Notes: generated by a model not told the origin, from the sequence alone. 64,000 nucleotides of DNA from Halocaridina rubra (GCA_037179515.1 JAXCGZ010022646.1:293501-357500); one strand, 5' to 3'; positions 10,871 to 23,809 are shown, numbered from the stretch's first letter. Program-made: numbers and translations.

Positions 10871-11008
10871 TTAGTTCCCATGAATGGGGGTGGACACAGA
10901 TAAGTTGGAGTAGGGGGGATCAGATTGGATGCCCTTCCTTACATCCCATGCTGGGTTTAAGCCTGCGTCAGTCACCTCCTAACTCATGCACGCTACCGTG
11001 GCTCCCAG
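10871..11008 (-). mobile_element. S1 SINE copy
   Basis: GGGGGTGGACACAGATAAG and GATGCCCTTCCTTACATCCC match the reverse of the S1 body. The head end (CACGCTACCGTGGCTCCC) is diverged. It lies just downstream of the polycystin gene. Confidence 0.6.
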
Positions 11009-11129
11009 TAAAGTAGCTATATATTTGAATATGGAAATTCTTGAAGGTGTGACTAATCTGCTTATTATTAGTTTACACATTGACACGGATTATGAGAAAC
11101 AGGTTAGTGGCAATGTTCTAGGATCTTCT

Positions 11130-11290
11130 TTCAGATTCTTCTATTAAAGCTCGCCACAGTGGATCAACCATTTCCATATTGCCCTATCCTCTAACACACC
11201 ACACACCCTGATGTCCCCCCTCATTACATCCATAAATCTCCTTTATGGCCTATCACTCCTCTTCCCACCTGGCACTTCCTTCTTAAAAAT
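11130..11290 (+). repeat. Dispersed repeat, second copy of the polycystin intron 1 element
   Basis: TTCCATATTGCCCTATCC, ACACACCACACACCCTGATG and CCTCTTCCCACCTGGCAC parallel 6190-6340. The class is unknown; the pyrimidine-rich strand could be a decayed LINE or other element. Confidence 0.5.
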
Positions 11291-11314
11291 CTAATAATAC
11301 TCTTTAATTTATAT

Positions 11315-11402
11315 AGGCATTTTGAAAGGCATACAGCCTTAATTCCCCAGCTCCAATCTGTTCGTCTGCACCGATAATGGGGACCAATAGTGACGCACAA
11401 AA
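11315..11402 (+). mobile_element. S1 SINE, 5'-truncated
   Basis: Begins within the body (GGCATACAGCCTTAATTCCC) and runs to the tail GGGACCAATAGTGACGCAC. The tRNA-like head is missing. Confidence 0.6.
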
Positions 11403-11639
11403 TGCGAATTATCTAATTATATTTACTTATTAAATATATCACTTTTATTTAATAGCAACTTTAACCTTTTGTTTAGCAATTTTGGATTTACTTTTTGTTT
11501 AAATTTGCTCATAGTATTGTTTTGTATATGTTAAGAAAGGAACACAGGATAGGCCAAGTGGCTATCCCAATCAAAGTAGGGACTGTGCATTGCTAACCAT
11601 ATGTATCCTTGAAATTACCATACTATTTTAATCTTACCA

Positions 11640-11735
11640 TTGGAACTGAATTGTGGGGCCTCAGTAGGTCAGATCCCCAGGCTTTGTCTGTCTCCACCCT
11701 CATTCTAATAGGGACTAATTGTGAGACATAATACA
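11640..11735 (+). mobile_element. Degenerate S1 SINE remnant
   Basis: Only the region CTGTCTCCACCCTCATTC, then AATAGGGACTAATTGTGAGA, is recognisable as the S1 tail half. Low certainty. Confidence 0.4.
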
Positions 11736-12158
11736 ATGTAATGGAACTGTTATTTGTGAGAATATGGGGCATAACTTGTATTTTGTAATGTTTATTTGCT
11801 ACTACAGTATATGAGTATCTTTTCATTTCCAATCAAATAGGGGTGGCTATAGAGAGGATGGAGTTTTGGAATTATATGCTACATAGTAGTTTCATTTTTC
11901 CTCCATCATGACGCCATATCCAATTGTAGCCTGAAGGGTCCCCACAACTGATATTAAAGGGAGGTAGCAGGCCTTAATCATACCTTGCCTAGCATCACTC
12001 CTCTCATCTATTGGCAACCCTCCACTAGCCTATCCCTTTTAGTAGGCTCTTATGACGTGTAACAATTTTGAGGGTAGATATCTCTAATGTAGTGTCTTCG
12101 TTACTTTAAAAGCCACCATTTTATAGTATAGTTTTAAATATTTTTTTTTACAATTTGA

Positions 12159-12305
12159 GTCACAATTAATCCTCATACTGGGGGTGGACACAGATTGGAG
12201 TGGAGCTTTAAAGCTGGATGCTCTTTCTAATGCTCCAAGGTAGGCTCGATTGTGGGTCAGTCACCTTTTAAGTTGAATATGCTAACCACTATGATGCTGC
12301 AGTCC
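12159..12305 (-). mobile_element. S1 SINE copy
   Basis: Starts GTCACAATTAATCCTCAT and ends with the reversed head CTAACCACTATGATGCTGCA then GTCCC. Near full length, but the middle is diverged. Confidence 0.65.
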
Positions 12306-14590
12306 CTTTCAGTTCCTTTATTATTTATAAAGAGACCATTTCTTAGCATATCACATTACTTATACAGGAATTTTATTATGTAATGCTAGTGCCTTAAATA
12401 TATCTGTGATAATTATAATAAAAAAACAAGTAAATATACTTTTGAAGTGTAATGGATAGGCATTTGGTTTACGTTTACTTTGTGTGCCATCCAGTTTGTC
12501 TATGAATATTTAGTTCTTTAGAAAGAACGATGCTTAGAAAAATGTGTTATTTCTTATTCAGTATTTGGCCCTAATCAAAGAGATTTTTTATTAATGTTTT
12601 TAGCAATAGAAAATGAAAAGAATGAGTTTAGTTGAATTCCTCCAAATAAAATTATATTTGTTATGCAAAATGGTTATCTAAGCTAGATCTAGTAATCTAA
12701 AGCTATTAAGGCCACAGGACCTATAACTGCAGATCAGAATAGATTAGATAGAAAGAGAACAAAACAACTTGCATGAGAATATTCATCCAAGTCTAGCTTA
12801 TATTTGCAAGATATAGTTACATGAACACTGTTTATGTCGATATATGTGACTGAAGGCCATAAAAATTAGAATACAAACTCAACAGGTCGATTGACAATAT
12901 TCATCCAAAAATGGAGTTATTTTTATCAGTGAGCCACGGGAAAGGCCTCAGATGTAATAATCCATTCTCATACCTGTAATAATATCAGTAGTCAGAAATG
13001 CAATAATAATAAATAATTAGTTGCACAAAATGCAATTGCTTCAGACTACCAATGTGTCTAATTTACATTTGGATATAATACAGCCATCTCTGAATTTTAC
13101 ATAATTTAAAGCAATGCAATTGTTTTACGTCAGATTTACATTTGGATATTCTATAGACATTTTTGATTTTTACGTCTCTTTACTTAGTCTCTCACATAAA
13201 CTTTCATACCAAAATTTGTTTTCGTTAGAAAACATATACTCACGTAAGTGACTCAAGATTATATTTTCTATATCCTTATATTGCAATGCAACGATTCCCA
13301 TGTGTTCAGTTGCAATAAAATAAACTGTAAATATAAATAAATCTTTAAACTAAGTCGTGATACTTTTTTTTTGGCATTTTCATAACAAATGTAACTCATT
13401 ACCATATATTCTAAAAATTTAAACTTTTGACTTAGACAAAAATTATTAGCAGTTTTAAAAACAGAAATGTTACAAGTTTACAATACACACTACTCAGTAG
13501 CAAAAAATAAAAAATTTGACAAGCAATTTTCAAACTCAATTTCTTCTAATAGTGCTTGCTACACCTACTGTACAAAGGAATGCTCTATAAATATAATTTT
13601 ACTAGCTAATTAAGTTGATAAAAAGCATATTACACAAATAAATTAAAGTACCCCCTGTACCTACATACAGGGCTATGAGAAACTGAACAAGGCTAAACAA
13701 AAATTAAACACATAAAATCTCTGAAATAAAGATGAGTAACCCCCAGAACCCCATGTACAGTTAAATAACACCCATAAATTAAAGTACCACCTTACGGGGC
13801 TACAAAAACATAATATCCACATATAAACTGAGGCCTTTAGTATCTAAACATAATTAACATTCTTAATATCCACACATAAACTGAAGCATTTTAATATCTG
13901 GAAAATATCTGGTTTTCGTACTAGTATTATTACCGGTGTAGGACAAAGAACAAACCTGATTGATTTTTTTTTTTTCATTAACAATGGTCAGATAGCTACT
14001 TGATAAAAGATTGATCAATATAGCTATCATTACAAATAAGGCTTTGCTTACTTTACGACATGAATCTGTGACAACCAGAGCCGCCAGCAACGCGATTTTA
14101 GAATTTTATTGGGCTAGATGAGAAGTGCTTATTTATTTATATATCTTTTATAGCCTCAAAGCAGCTAATTTTAACAGAAGGACGTTAATGTACTCAAGCT
14201 GAGCTTTGTACAATGAATGATGTATGGCATTACAGCAACCTCGTACACGAAATTAATATTTCAGGTAAATGACCCTTATTTGTGGGTCAATATGGATAGG
14301 TCAAGAGTGATCAGCTTTTCTGTTTTACAATACTACGTGCTGTGTGCATACATTTCCTCATCTAACTTTTTAATACCGTTTCCAATCCACTAAGGTCTAG
14401 TTGTCTAATACTAGACACAGTATTCAACAAGTTTACATTGTAACAGTGCATATATACAATACCAAATATTTTAGCATAATGCTCTGCTGATATTTATTTA
14501 TTAAAATAGTGAACTATGTAGCTCTTCTCATTTATAAGCTAAATTTGAATCTGTTGTCTATGAGTGAAAAGAAAACAATTCTGTAAATAC
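12306..14590. other. Gene-free AT-rich stretch
   Basis: No long open frame, splice-linked coding or strong repeat is seen. A fragment of the small inverted-repeat family (GATGAGTAACCCCCAGAACC) lies at about 13728-13770. Around it, short imperfect duplications occur (ATTAAAGTACC at two places; AATATCCACA then ATAAACTGA at about 13810 and 13865). Confidence 0.5.
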
Positions 14591-14600
14591 ACTCTTAGGA

Positions 14601-14645
14601 GTAGTGGTAGCAGTAGTAGTAGTGGTAGTAGTAGTAGTAGTAGTA
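14601..14645 (+). repeat. (GTA)n microsatellite
   Basis: About fifteen GTA-type triplets with GTG variants. Confidence 0.85.
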
Positions 14646-14836
14646 TCAAAGGCATTGGATTAAGAGCATGGTACTAAACAAAGAATGAATGAATGAAAAG
14701 AGTTTTTAGAATGAGTAAAGTAGTATAATCAATTAACTTTAAATCTTGCTAGGAAACTCATTAAAACATCTCCCAACACAACCACAACGAAAAACAGAGA
14801 CTTACATATTACTGAGATAAGATTAAAATAAAAAAT

Positions 14837-15205
14837 TTAAATGCAACTTTAGAAGACATGAATATTTTAATTGTAAATTCGACTCAAATGATTCTTATTC
14901 TTTAATGCAAAAATTCATATCTAGCGTTAGAAGACAAGAACATTTCAATGCCAAACTGAACACAATTTATCCTAATTCTTTAAAAAATTCATATGTAACT
15001 TTAGAAAAAAAAAACATATCAGTGCTAAATTTAACATAACTGAGTCTCTTTCTTTAAAAAATTCATATGAAACTTTAGAGGAAAAGAACATTTCAATGCT
15101 TAATTAATCACAATTGATCCTTAAGATTTAAAAAACTTCATATGTAACTTTCGAAGACAAGAGTAAATGATTAATTCAACAAAATTGATTCATCTTTATT
15201 AAAAA
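14837..15205 (+). repeat. Tandem repeat, unit about 75 bp, about five copies
   Basis: The block ATTCATATGTAACTTTAGAA, then ACATTTCAATGC, then a variant of ATTGATCC, then TTTAAAAA, recurs with decay across the span. There is no coding frame. The sequence between the polycystin gene and the LINE at 19839 is built largely of such arrays. Confidence 0.7.
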
Positions 15206-15434
15206 AAAAATAATCTTGACTGCCACTGGTGATCATATTGTACAACTTTGCAGAGGATACCTAATGAGAGCTGTGTCTACACAAAACTACATAGGGCAGT
15301 ATAAAATTACATACTAAAGCTATGACAGCAAAGAGCTCATTTCTATCAAAAATAAGCATCCAAGGTTTGATATAAGATATCTGCCAGATGCGATCATCCT
15401 AACAGAATACCACTGAAAACGGGTCTTACCACAA

Positions 15435-15932
15435 CTGTCACATAAAAGCAGCGTTGCCTCCTTTTCTACATAACATGTGGAGATCCAACGACATCTGGTC
15501 ACTTCTCGTTTAATTTTTGTCCACAGCTGCAAACAGTGAGGAATAAAATACTACGCCCATGAAATACTGCATATTATCATGCACGGACAGAGTGCCAAAA
15601 GGCAGTGTCGAAAGACAAAATGTCGTAGGTTAGGTTAGGTTAGGTTTTTTCGACACTTTGACCTTCGACATTTTGTCTTTCGACACTGTCTTACTATCGC
15701 ATATTATTTTGTATGGAGTGATGAAATGTATACTACATAAGTATACAAATGAGTAAGTATTATGTAAACACATCTCTGTATTTACAAAATAAAACAGCAC
15801 TGTAAGGGTGTAGATTTTAATTCCTTATGTTCGCAGCTGTGGACAAAAATTCTACGTGTAATTGCCAGATGTAGTAAGATTTCCAAGCTAGCAGACAAAA
15901 TTCTACAAAAGGCATCACTGCATACAAGTAAG
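15435..15932. mobile_element. Foldback element with long imperfect arms
   Basis: Sequence around 15505-15560 (TTTTTGTCCACAGCTGC) is the inverse of 15812-15870 (GCAGCTGTGGACAAAAA). The similarity continues outward, for example CAGCGTTGCCTCC at about 15450 against the reverse of 15905-15925. A second, perfect hairpin sits inside it (15603-15688). It looks like a decayed inverted-repeat transposon. No transposase was recognised. Confidence 0.5.
15603..15688. repeat. Perfect 23-bp inverted repeat with TTAGG-like loop
   Basis: The left arm 15603-15625 (begins CAGTGTCGAAAG) and right arm 15666-15688 are exact reverse complements. The 40-base loop contains four TAGGT-type units, resembling the arthropod telomere repeat. 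It nests within the larger foldback. Confidence 0.9.
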
Positions 15933-16574
15933 AAGTCTAGTTACAAGTTAAGATTCTCTAATTTACATTTTCATTGTCTCAATAAACAGTTGCAAGCAAA
16001 TTCACCACATGAAATGATCATCGTAATCATCATAGTAGGTCCTTTTTAGTAAAATATAATCTCATCTGTCAGATTTTCCATTCATGACACCGCATACTTT
16101 GCATATAATGTAATGATTGCGTAATGGTTAACCATTTATGTAAAAATTGTCCTATACAATAACTAAAAAATATTACTTTTTCATTCCACATTTCAAGTGA
16201 TACACTGCAGACAAAACAAAAAATATATCTAAAATAGAGCATATCCAAGGCTACTGTGCTAGTGTTATTCTGCTGTATACAAGTTGCTAATCAGCTGTCA
16301 GTGATATAGGTGATCTCCAGATTTTGCATAAAGTTAAGTTGGTAAGCAAGCAGCTACTTAATAGTTTAATTCACAGAATCTCAATATATTCTTTTCCATA
16401 ATTCCACAAATTTTCATGTATGTCCTTTCCTGTATTCCATAAAATTCCATTAGGTTTTACTTTATAACACAAAATTTCAATGGGTTCTTTTCCATAATAT
16501 AACTGTAAAATTAACGAAAACTAAAAAACCCTGAGAAAAAATTAAAATTTTCACGTATTTATTATCATAGCACT

Positions 16575-16858
16575 ATAAATCACTGTTCTCATTCCAAGCA
16601 TCTACTATTCTCATTCTTAAGACCCACTGTTCTCATTCTAATGATCCAACGTTCTCACAGTAGATACCTACTGTTCTCAGGCTAATAATCCACTTTTCTC
16701 ATAAAGATCCATATTTCTAATTCTAAAGATCCACTATTCTTATTCTGAAGATCCACAATTCTCAATGTAAAGATCAAGTTTTCTCGAGCTAAATATCCAC
16801 TATTCCCATTTTAGAGATCCACTTTTCTCATTCTAAAGATTCACTGTTCTCATTTTAC
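16575..16858 (+). repeat. Minisatellite, unit about 27 bp, about ten copies
   Basis: CACTGTTCTCATTCTAAAGA and variants (GATCCACTATTC, GATCCACTTTTC) recur through the span. The units are diverged. Non-coding. Confidence 0.8.
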
Positions 16859-17016
16859 TCTTGGGGTGTTCAGTATCCTTCAATTTTTACAATGTTACAG
16901 ATTTTATTCTGTAACAGTGATGCTCATACTACTCATTTTAATCATTTACAATTCTTGTCATTTTCATTTCTTTAAAAAAAAATTATTGGCATCTCTGGAA
17001 ACAAGCACTGGAAAAC

Positions 17017-17178
17017 TTGATCTTGTAAAGATGGGTAACCCCTTCAACCCATGTAAAGATAAAAAAACAATAAATTGTTAGGTTATGTTAGATTTGGTTC
17101 GGTTGGGTTCCGTTAGGTGACTTGTCTTATGAATAACCCTAGAGCACCCTGAGGTTACGTTTCTTCACAAGATCCAAA
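17017..17178 (+). mobile_element. Small inverted-repeat element (family M1)
   Basis: Begins TTGATCTTGTAAAGATGGG and ends TTCTTCACAAGATCC, an imperfect terminal inverted repeat. The core has TTAGGTTATG, GTTAGGTGACTTGTC and AATAACCCTAGAGC. The same termini and core occur at 28678-28875 and, reversed, at 58169-58316. Non-autonomous; no coding. Confidence 0.65.
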
Positions 17179-18780
17179 TCATTTTCCCATCTTAATTACA
17201 AGCCTGACTTTCACAGTGGAAATGTTACAAAGGAACAAAAATACTAAATAGAATGTTTAAGTGATAATAGAAGACAGCTTATAAGTACTAATTCATTAGA
17301 ATGTAGAGCACACACATTTCAACATTACTTTGCAGAGTAACAAAACTTATACTAAAAAGTAAATTCGTGAAGGAAACAGCTTGCTATTAATTCAAAACAT
17401 ACTACAATTATTGCAGACATCTTTGAGGAATATATACTGCAATTATTGCACAAAGCTTTGAGGAAGTTTGAAATGGCCTATTTACTTCTAGATACTAATG
17501 ACTAGTTATTTTAAGAAAAGAACGTTCTTCTTATTTCTCCGTCAAACAAAATACGTGTTCCATTAAATTACCTATTTTTACATCTATAACAACTTCCTAC
17601 AGTTATATAGTTTGCAAGTCCAATTTACAGTTAGATGGTCATCAAATTGTAATCTTCAGCTTGGAAAACTACATACAACACACTAAAATGTCTAAGTGTG
17701 AGTAAAGAAACTACCAGAACTTGAATGTCAACAAAATCACCTACTAATAATTGTACATGGGGTGTCCAACTTAAAACATGCTAGACTTATGAAGACCTTG
17801 TTTTACGATCGTAACCAGGAACAGAAATATTTATTGATATTCTGGCCATAAGTAAAATGCAGCTGGTTATATCATAAATGTACAATACAGTATAAAATGA
17901 TAATAATAATAATATAATACTCTGTAAAATAAGACACAGAAGCAGTATATTGTCGCGAAATATGACTGGATCTTTTTCACAACACATTTGTCATAGCTTA
18001 TTGAAACTAACGAGCTGGACAAAAATGTGATAAAAGCTGCAGGGTATCAAAATACCCTACATACACAATGGCCACAATCCCCCTTGTAAGAACTCACTAT
18101 GAAAGATAGGTGAGCTAACTTCTGACAAGCCTTTCTGAGTTTTTTCACCTTGCTCCAACAGCTAAGAGTAGGAATAAGTGCATAATGAACCCATTGCTGC
18201 TTCCCTTACGTTCACTTGTGGCCACACTGTTGGCCGCATGAGGAGAGAGGAGGAGTCATCTTGAAAAAAATATTAAACTAATACTAACAGTGTTAATAAA
18301 TATAACTTCAATGTATTACAATCAGTAAAAATCTGTGAATATTTGAAATTGTCATTTCCTGAGCACATTTTAATTCACATAGGAGAACTACTACATACAT
18401 ACATAGTTGATGAATGCAATTCCCCTTGTATGGTGGTTATCCGAGTCAGAGCACACACACATTCAACTATATACACACTAAACTTTTTTCAATTTTCACA
18501 TACCTCGTAAATCTATCAGCATCCCACAGTGCCCGGGGTGCTGAATAATACAGCTCATTGCTTGCTGACTAGGCTACAATTAATGGAGAATTTCCATCTG
18601 TCCATCTATCCAGGACCAGCCTGGACCTATAAATTCTCTGATTCTTTTGTTTTTTTCTTGTTTTTACATGCACCACTTTGGATACTACAACTTCATGAAC
18701 ACAGTAATGCACATCAACATATTAAAAGTAAATAAATATACTAAAATATATGCATTTTTTAAGTAAATAAAGGAGTAATA
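17179..18780. other. Gene-free stretch
   Basis: AT-rich with no supported gene. Weak family-B pieces occur at about 18059-18090 (AATGGCCACAATCCCCCTTG) and 18418-18475 (TTATCCGAGTCAGAGCACAC). Short open frames here lack family resemblance. Confidence 0.45.
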
Positions 18781-18789
18781 CATGATATG

Positions 18790-19350
18790 GTAGAAAACTC
18801 ATTTATATACAATGTGGACATATTTACTTCAAGTCATAATGCTTACAGTCATATATATACGCTAGTGACAGATTAATTTCATTTCATTATGCTTACAGTC
18901 ATTTATACATTCCATGGACATATTTAGTTCAGTTCATAATGTTTACAGTCATTCATATACTCTAAGGACATATCTAGTTCGATTAATAATGCTTAGTCAT
19001 ATTTAGTTGAGTTCATAATGCTTACAGTCATTTACAAATGCTTACAGTCATTTACAAATGCTGTGGACATATTTAGTTCAGTTCAGTTCATAATGCTTAC
19101 AGTCATCTACACACTCTATGGACATATTTAGTTCAGTACATAATACTTACAGTCATTTCAATACTATGTGGACATATTTAGTTCAGTTCATAATACATGC
19201 ACTCACTTACATACTCTCTGTGGACATAGTTAATTCAGTTCATAATGCCTTTTACATACTCTCTGTGGACTTCAGTTCATAGTGCTCCCAGTCATCTATA
19301 TACTCTGTGGACATATTTAAGTTCACAATGCTTATAGTCACTTACATACT
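18790..19350 (+). repeat. Minisatellite, unit about 50-60 bp, about ten copies
   Basis: The unit consists of ACATATTTAGTTCAGTTCAT, AATGCTTACAGTCA, then a TTTACATACTCTGTGG-type spacer. Several units are shortened (for example the doubled CTTACAGTCATTTACAAATG near 19020-19060). Confidence 0.85.
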
Positions 19351-19838
19351 TCACGAACATATATAGATTAGTTCTTAACGATTAGTCTTTATTTACAAAT
19401 AAATTCACTATACATATTAACACAGAAATTTTTTTTATGGTTATGTCGTCATAAACTTTTGTTCTTGCTGCAAAACAATTGAGAAGATGCAATGATTGGA
19501 AGGAAATCAGATGCCTTACTACCTCAGTTTAATTTGTTACATTTTTGGCAATCTTGCTGATTTCAGCGTAAAATATAATTATTTCTTAATGAAATGGCAT
19601 TAATAATGAAAAATAATTATAAAATTTAACTCTTACTTATAAGTTATGTCACTACAGACAATTTCTAGTGGTTGTAGTATAGCACGACGTTTTAAACAAA
19701 ACTGTTTTCTATTATCCTTCTCTAATTGTTTTCTAATAATCAAGAAGGTGGGACAAAGAAAGCCTCTCAAGGAAGATATACCAGAGTGCAGGAGATATAA
19801 GGTGAAAGTTTCAAGAAAAGTTAAGTAAGCTCTTTACC

Positions 19839-22195
19839 TTTTTTTTTTTTTTATGAGTGTGACACTGGGGACAGGCAGAAACTGCCCTCATCAATAAAGG
19901 CCCGGGCACGAGAAAATTCCAAGACGAAGGAAAAAAAAAAGGTTAAGGACAAGGCAGAGATGAGGTAATGTCACACAAAGGAAAACGACAGACAGAAAAA
20001 AAACAGTCAAAGTACAGAGGACCCAGATATATGGAGGACTAGGCTCTGAGATGACGATAGATCTGCTTTTTGAAGGATGAAAGGTCATAAGAATTTGGAA
20101 AGACAGAAGAAGGAAGAGAGTTCCAGAGTCTAGAGGTAGTTGGGAAGAAGCAGTCGCTGCACCGACCAATCCGCGAGCTACAAATCTCCACACAGTACCT
20201 GTGAGATGAGGCTGCTTGGCGAGTGTTACGCAGCCTCGGCAGTGGAGGATGGATGCAACTCGCCAACTCATCAGAGCAGCAATGGAAGTAGTAGCGATAG
20301 AAAAGCAAAAGGGAAGATACCTTAGGGTGAAGAGAGACAGAATCCAGATTAGAAGTAAGAGAAGGATCATTAATGAGTCTGACTGCCTTAGATTCAACCC
20401 TATCAAGAAGATAAGTAAAGGAAGAAGCACCCCAGATGTGTGAGCAGTATTCTAAGCAGGGACAGATAAGACCTTTGTAAATTTTAAGTAACTGCAAAGA
20501 GGAAAAGTAATGACGAAAAACGAAACAAAACCCCCAGTTTTTTGGATGAAGATTTAGAAATTTGGATTATGTGATTCCTCCAAGACAAGTTAGAGGCTAT
20601 ATGGATTCCTAATATGTTGATAGACTTAAGAGGGTAAATTTCATTAGTTTCGAAGACAATAGGGTTATCAGGAGGAGAAGAAGATAAAGAGATAGCCAGA
20701 AACTGTGTCTTGGAGGCACTGAATTTAACTAAATTTTGAGTGCCCCACTCAGATACTCTCTGCACATCGGAGTTAAGAGTAAAAGAAAGAGTGCTACGAG
20801 ATTGATTACGAGTAACAGATGAAGGTTGTGAAGAAAAGGCAGAGGATAAGTGAAGGGTAGAATCATCAGCAAAGGCATGAAGAAGAGAGGAAGATGGGGA
20901 TTGTAGATCATTGATGAAGAGAAGGAACAGAGTAGGTGAAAGAACAGAGCCCTGTGGAACACCACTGGTAACAGAAAAAGGGCTAGATGTCGCGCCATCA
21001 ACAACTACAGATATAGAACGGTCAGTAAGAAAACTGGAAATCAGAGAACAGAAAGAAGGGGTAAAGCCATAGGCAGGGAGTTTGGCCAATAGAGCCTTGT
21101 GCCAGACTGTCAAAAGCCTTAGAGATATCAAGGGCGACGACAAAGGATTCCCCCCAGTTCCTCAGAGAAGATGACCATACATGAGTAAGATAGGACAGGA
21201 GATCACCAGTGGATCTTGCCTTGCGGAAGCCGTACTGGTGATCGGAGATAAGTGAGTAAGATTCAAGACGTTTCAAGAAGTGAGAATTGAGAAAAGTTTC
21301 GAAAACTTTAGCAATAGAGGAGGTTAGAGCAATAGGTCGGTAGTTAGAAGGAATAGAGTGGTCACCCTTCTTAGGAACAGGTTGAACTAGAGCATGCTTC
21401 TAAGATGAAGGATAGATACTGGTTGACAGAATGAGGCGAAAAAGACGGCAAAGCACGGGAGCCAGTTCATCTGCAAACTCCTTAAGGAACCTTGCAGGGA
21501 TACCATCGGGACCAAATGCCTTGTTCGTCTTTAGCGAGTGAAGAACCTTATGAACTTTGTGTGCAGAAAGGAAAAGGGAGGGCATAGGGTTAGAGAGGGG
21601 TAAAGACTGAGGAACAGGTGCACTGGAATCGTTGATAGAAGAGTTGGCAGAAAAATGAGAGCCAAAGAGAGTGGCTTTGTCAGTAGGAGAGCAAGCTATA
21701 GAACCATCAGAACGAATGAGAGGGGGAAGGCTTGAGTTACAGAAGTTTTTGGCTAAGGACCAGAAGCAAAAAAGCAGAGCGAGTTAAATCGGAAGGAGAG
21801 GCTGGATAAGATCGGTGAGCCTGATTCCTAGCCTGGATACCATGGAGCAGGCACGGTCAAACCAAGGTTTAGGGGGAGAGAAAGTTTTTGTAGAAGAGGG
21901 GATGTACGCCTCCATTCCCGCGGTCATGATCTCGGCAACTTTTAGAGCTACCTGATCAGGGTTGCGGGACCGAAAGCAATAGTCATCCCATGGGAAGTCA
22001 AAGAGAAAGTTACGCAAATTTTCACGTTGGGTACGCTCGAAGTGCCAAAGGCAGCGCTGAGTAGGAGGGATTGGTGGTGGGGGAGCGAAAATGGAAGAGA
22101 CTGAGATCATAGAATGGTCAGATTTACCAAGAGGGGAAAACACAGAATAAGAGTAGTTTGAAGGGTTAGAAGTAAAAAATAGGTCAATAGTGTAT
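19839..22195 (-). mobile_element. Decayed jockey-like non-LTR retrotransposon, 5'-truncated
   Basis: Minus-strand frames cover, in order, an endonuclease remnant at 22284-21784 (SDHSMISVS, then PPKPWFD), the RT N-terminus at 21585-21400 (KTNKAFGPDGIPARFLKE), RT motifs at 21276-21022 (HQYGFRKARST, then ALDISKAFDS) and 21143-20484 (SGVPQGSVLSPTLF, then HAFADDSTLH), and the C-terminal region at 20497-20039 (SRLWNSLPSS). The catalytic FADD survives, but frameshifts between the pieces and stops show it is dead. The 3' end has an A-run (T-run 19839-19852 on the plus strand) after GTGTCACACTCAT. The 5' end lies within the endonuclease. Confidence 0.85.
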
Positions 22196-22397
22196 GAGTT
22201 GCAAGTGAAATACAGTGCTAGAAAAAAAACAGAAATGGTCAACTTAACAAATTTTGACTTGTCAGAGTATACAGTGCATTGCACAGTTGACTTGTTAAAA
22301 TTTATGGTACATCACGGAGTGCACAATGATAGTTTTCTCTTTCAATATACAAAGAAAACACAAGAGATTATGACCTCTAATAATGTTTACATATTAT

Positions 22398-22546
22398 GTG
22401 TCACTATTAATTCTCATTATGGGGGTAGACAAATCAGGTTGGAGCTGGGGATATGATAGATGCCTCTCCAAATGCCCCATGTGGGCTTGATTACGAATTT
22501 CTCACCTTTCAAGTCAAGTATTCTAACCACTACCCTACTACCGTGG
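22398..22546 (-). mobile_element. S1 SINE copy
   Basis: Starts GTGTCACTATTAATTCTCAT, contains GGTTGGAGCTGGGG and ends with the reversed head TTCTAACCACTACC. Near full length. Confidence 0.7.
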
Positions 22547-22568
22547 ATACACAAAATACCATATCACT

Positions 22569-22790
22569 AAACTTTTTTTTTTATGAGTGACACCAAGACG
22601 GGCCAAACAAATAAATCTACCCTACTCGGGGCCTGGACACGAAGAAAACATAGAGAGAAACACAGAGATGGGGAGTATTGTGGCTTGTCAGATGTGAAGG
22701 GATAATAAGACATATGTAACGAATATCCAAGAATATTCAGTATTGATGTAGGCATAAAGAGAGAACCATAACTGAAGGAAGATGCTTTCA
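22569..22790 (-). mobile_element. 3' end of a LINE related to the 19839 element
   Basis: On the minus strand it ends GTGTCACTCAT followed by an A-run, like the LINE at 19839, and shares a block reading CGTGTCCAGGCCCCGAG. The upstream part is not recognisable as RT, so this is a short 3' fragment or a SINE using the same tail. Confidence 0.5.
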
Positions 22791-22793
22791 GAG

Positions 22794-22938
22794 GAGACTG
22801 TGGTAGTGCAGTGGCTGGACAGCTTGACTTGGGAAGTGACAGATCTGCATTCAACCCAATTTCAGGGCATTAGAAATGGCATCCAGCCTTAATTTCCCAG
22901 CCCCATTCGAATGGGGATTAATAGTGATACAAAAAAAA
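22794..22938 (+). mobile_element. S1 SINE copy
   Basis: The head TGGTAGTGCAGTGGCTGGAC, then GGGAAGTGACAGATCTGC, a weak B box, GGCATCCAGCCTTAATTTCC, and the tail GGGGATTAATAGTGATAC with a short A-run. It sits directly behind the LINE 3' fragment. Confidence 0.7.
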
Positions 22939-23250
22939 ATTCCTTCTGAGAGAAAAACAAACTTAGTAGCATAATCAACAGAAAACGGTTCCAAAACATA
23001 ATTCTGATATGTAAAACATACAACTTTTTTCTATAAAACCTGCACCTCAAGTCTCTTGTAATTACAGTAAGTACATATCCCTATTATTAAAGACACATTA
23101 ATTTACCTATGACCTCAAAGAAAGTAAAAAAACTGAGCAAAGTCCTAAACTTGTCTAGTTTTTATAACTTTTTTTTTTTTTACCATATACAGTAGTTTAC
23201 TAGCTACAGTTGTGGTCAATTTGGTGAGCTCACAACATACGTGGTTTTGC

Positions 23251-23809
<559 letters not shown>

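Noticed and set aside
15626..15665. Interstitial telomere as evidence of chromosome fusion
   Set aside because: Just four TTAGG-like units lie in the loop of a foldback, and similar units occur inside other small elements, so an element origin is more likely than a fused chromosome end.
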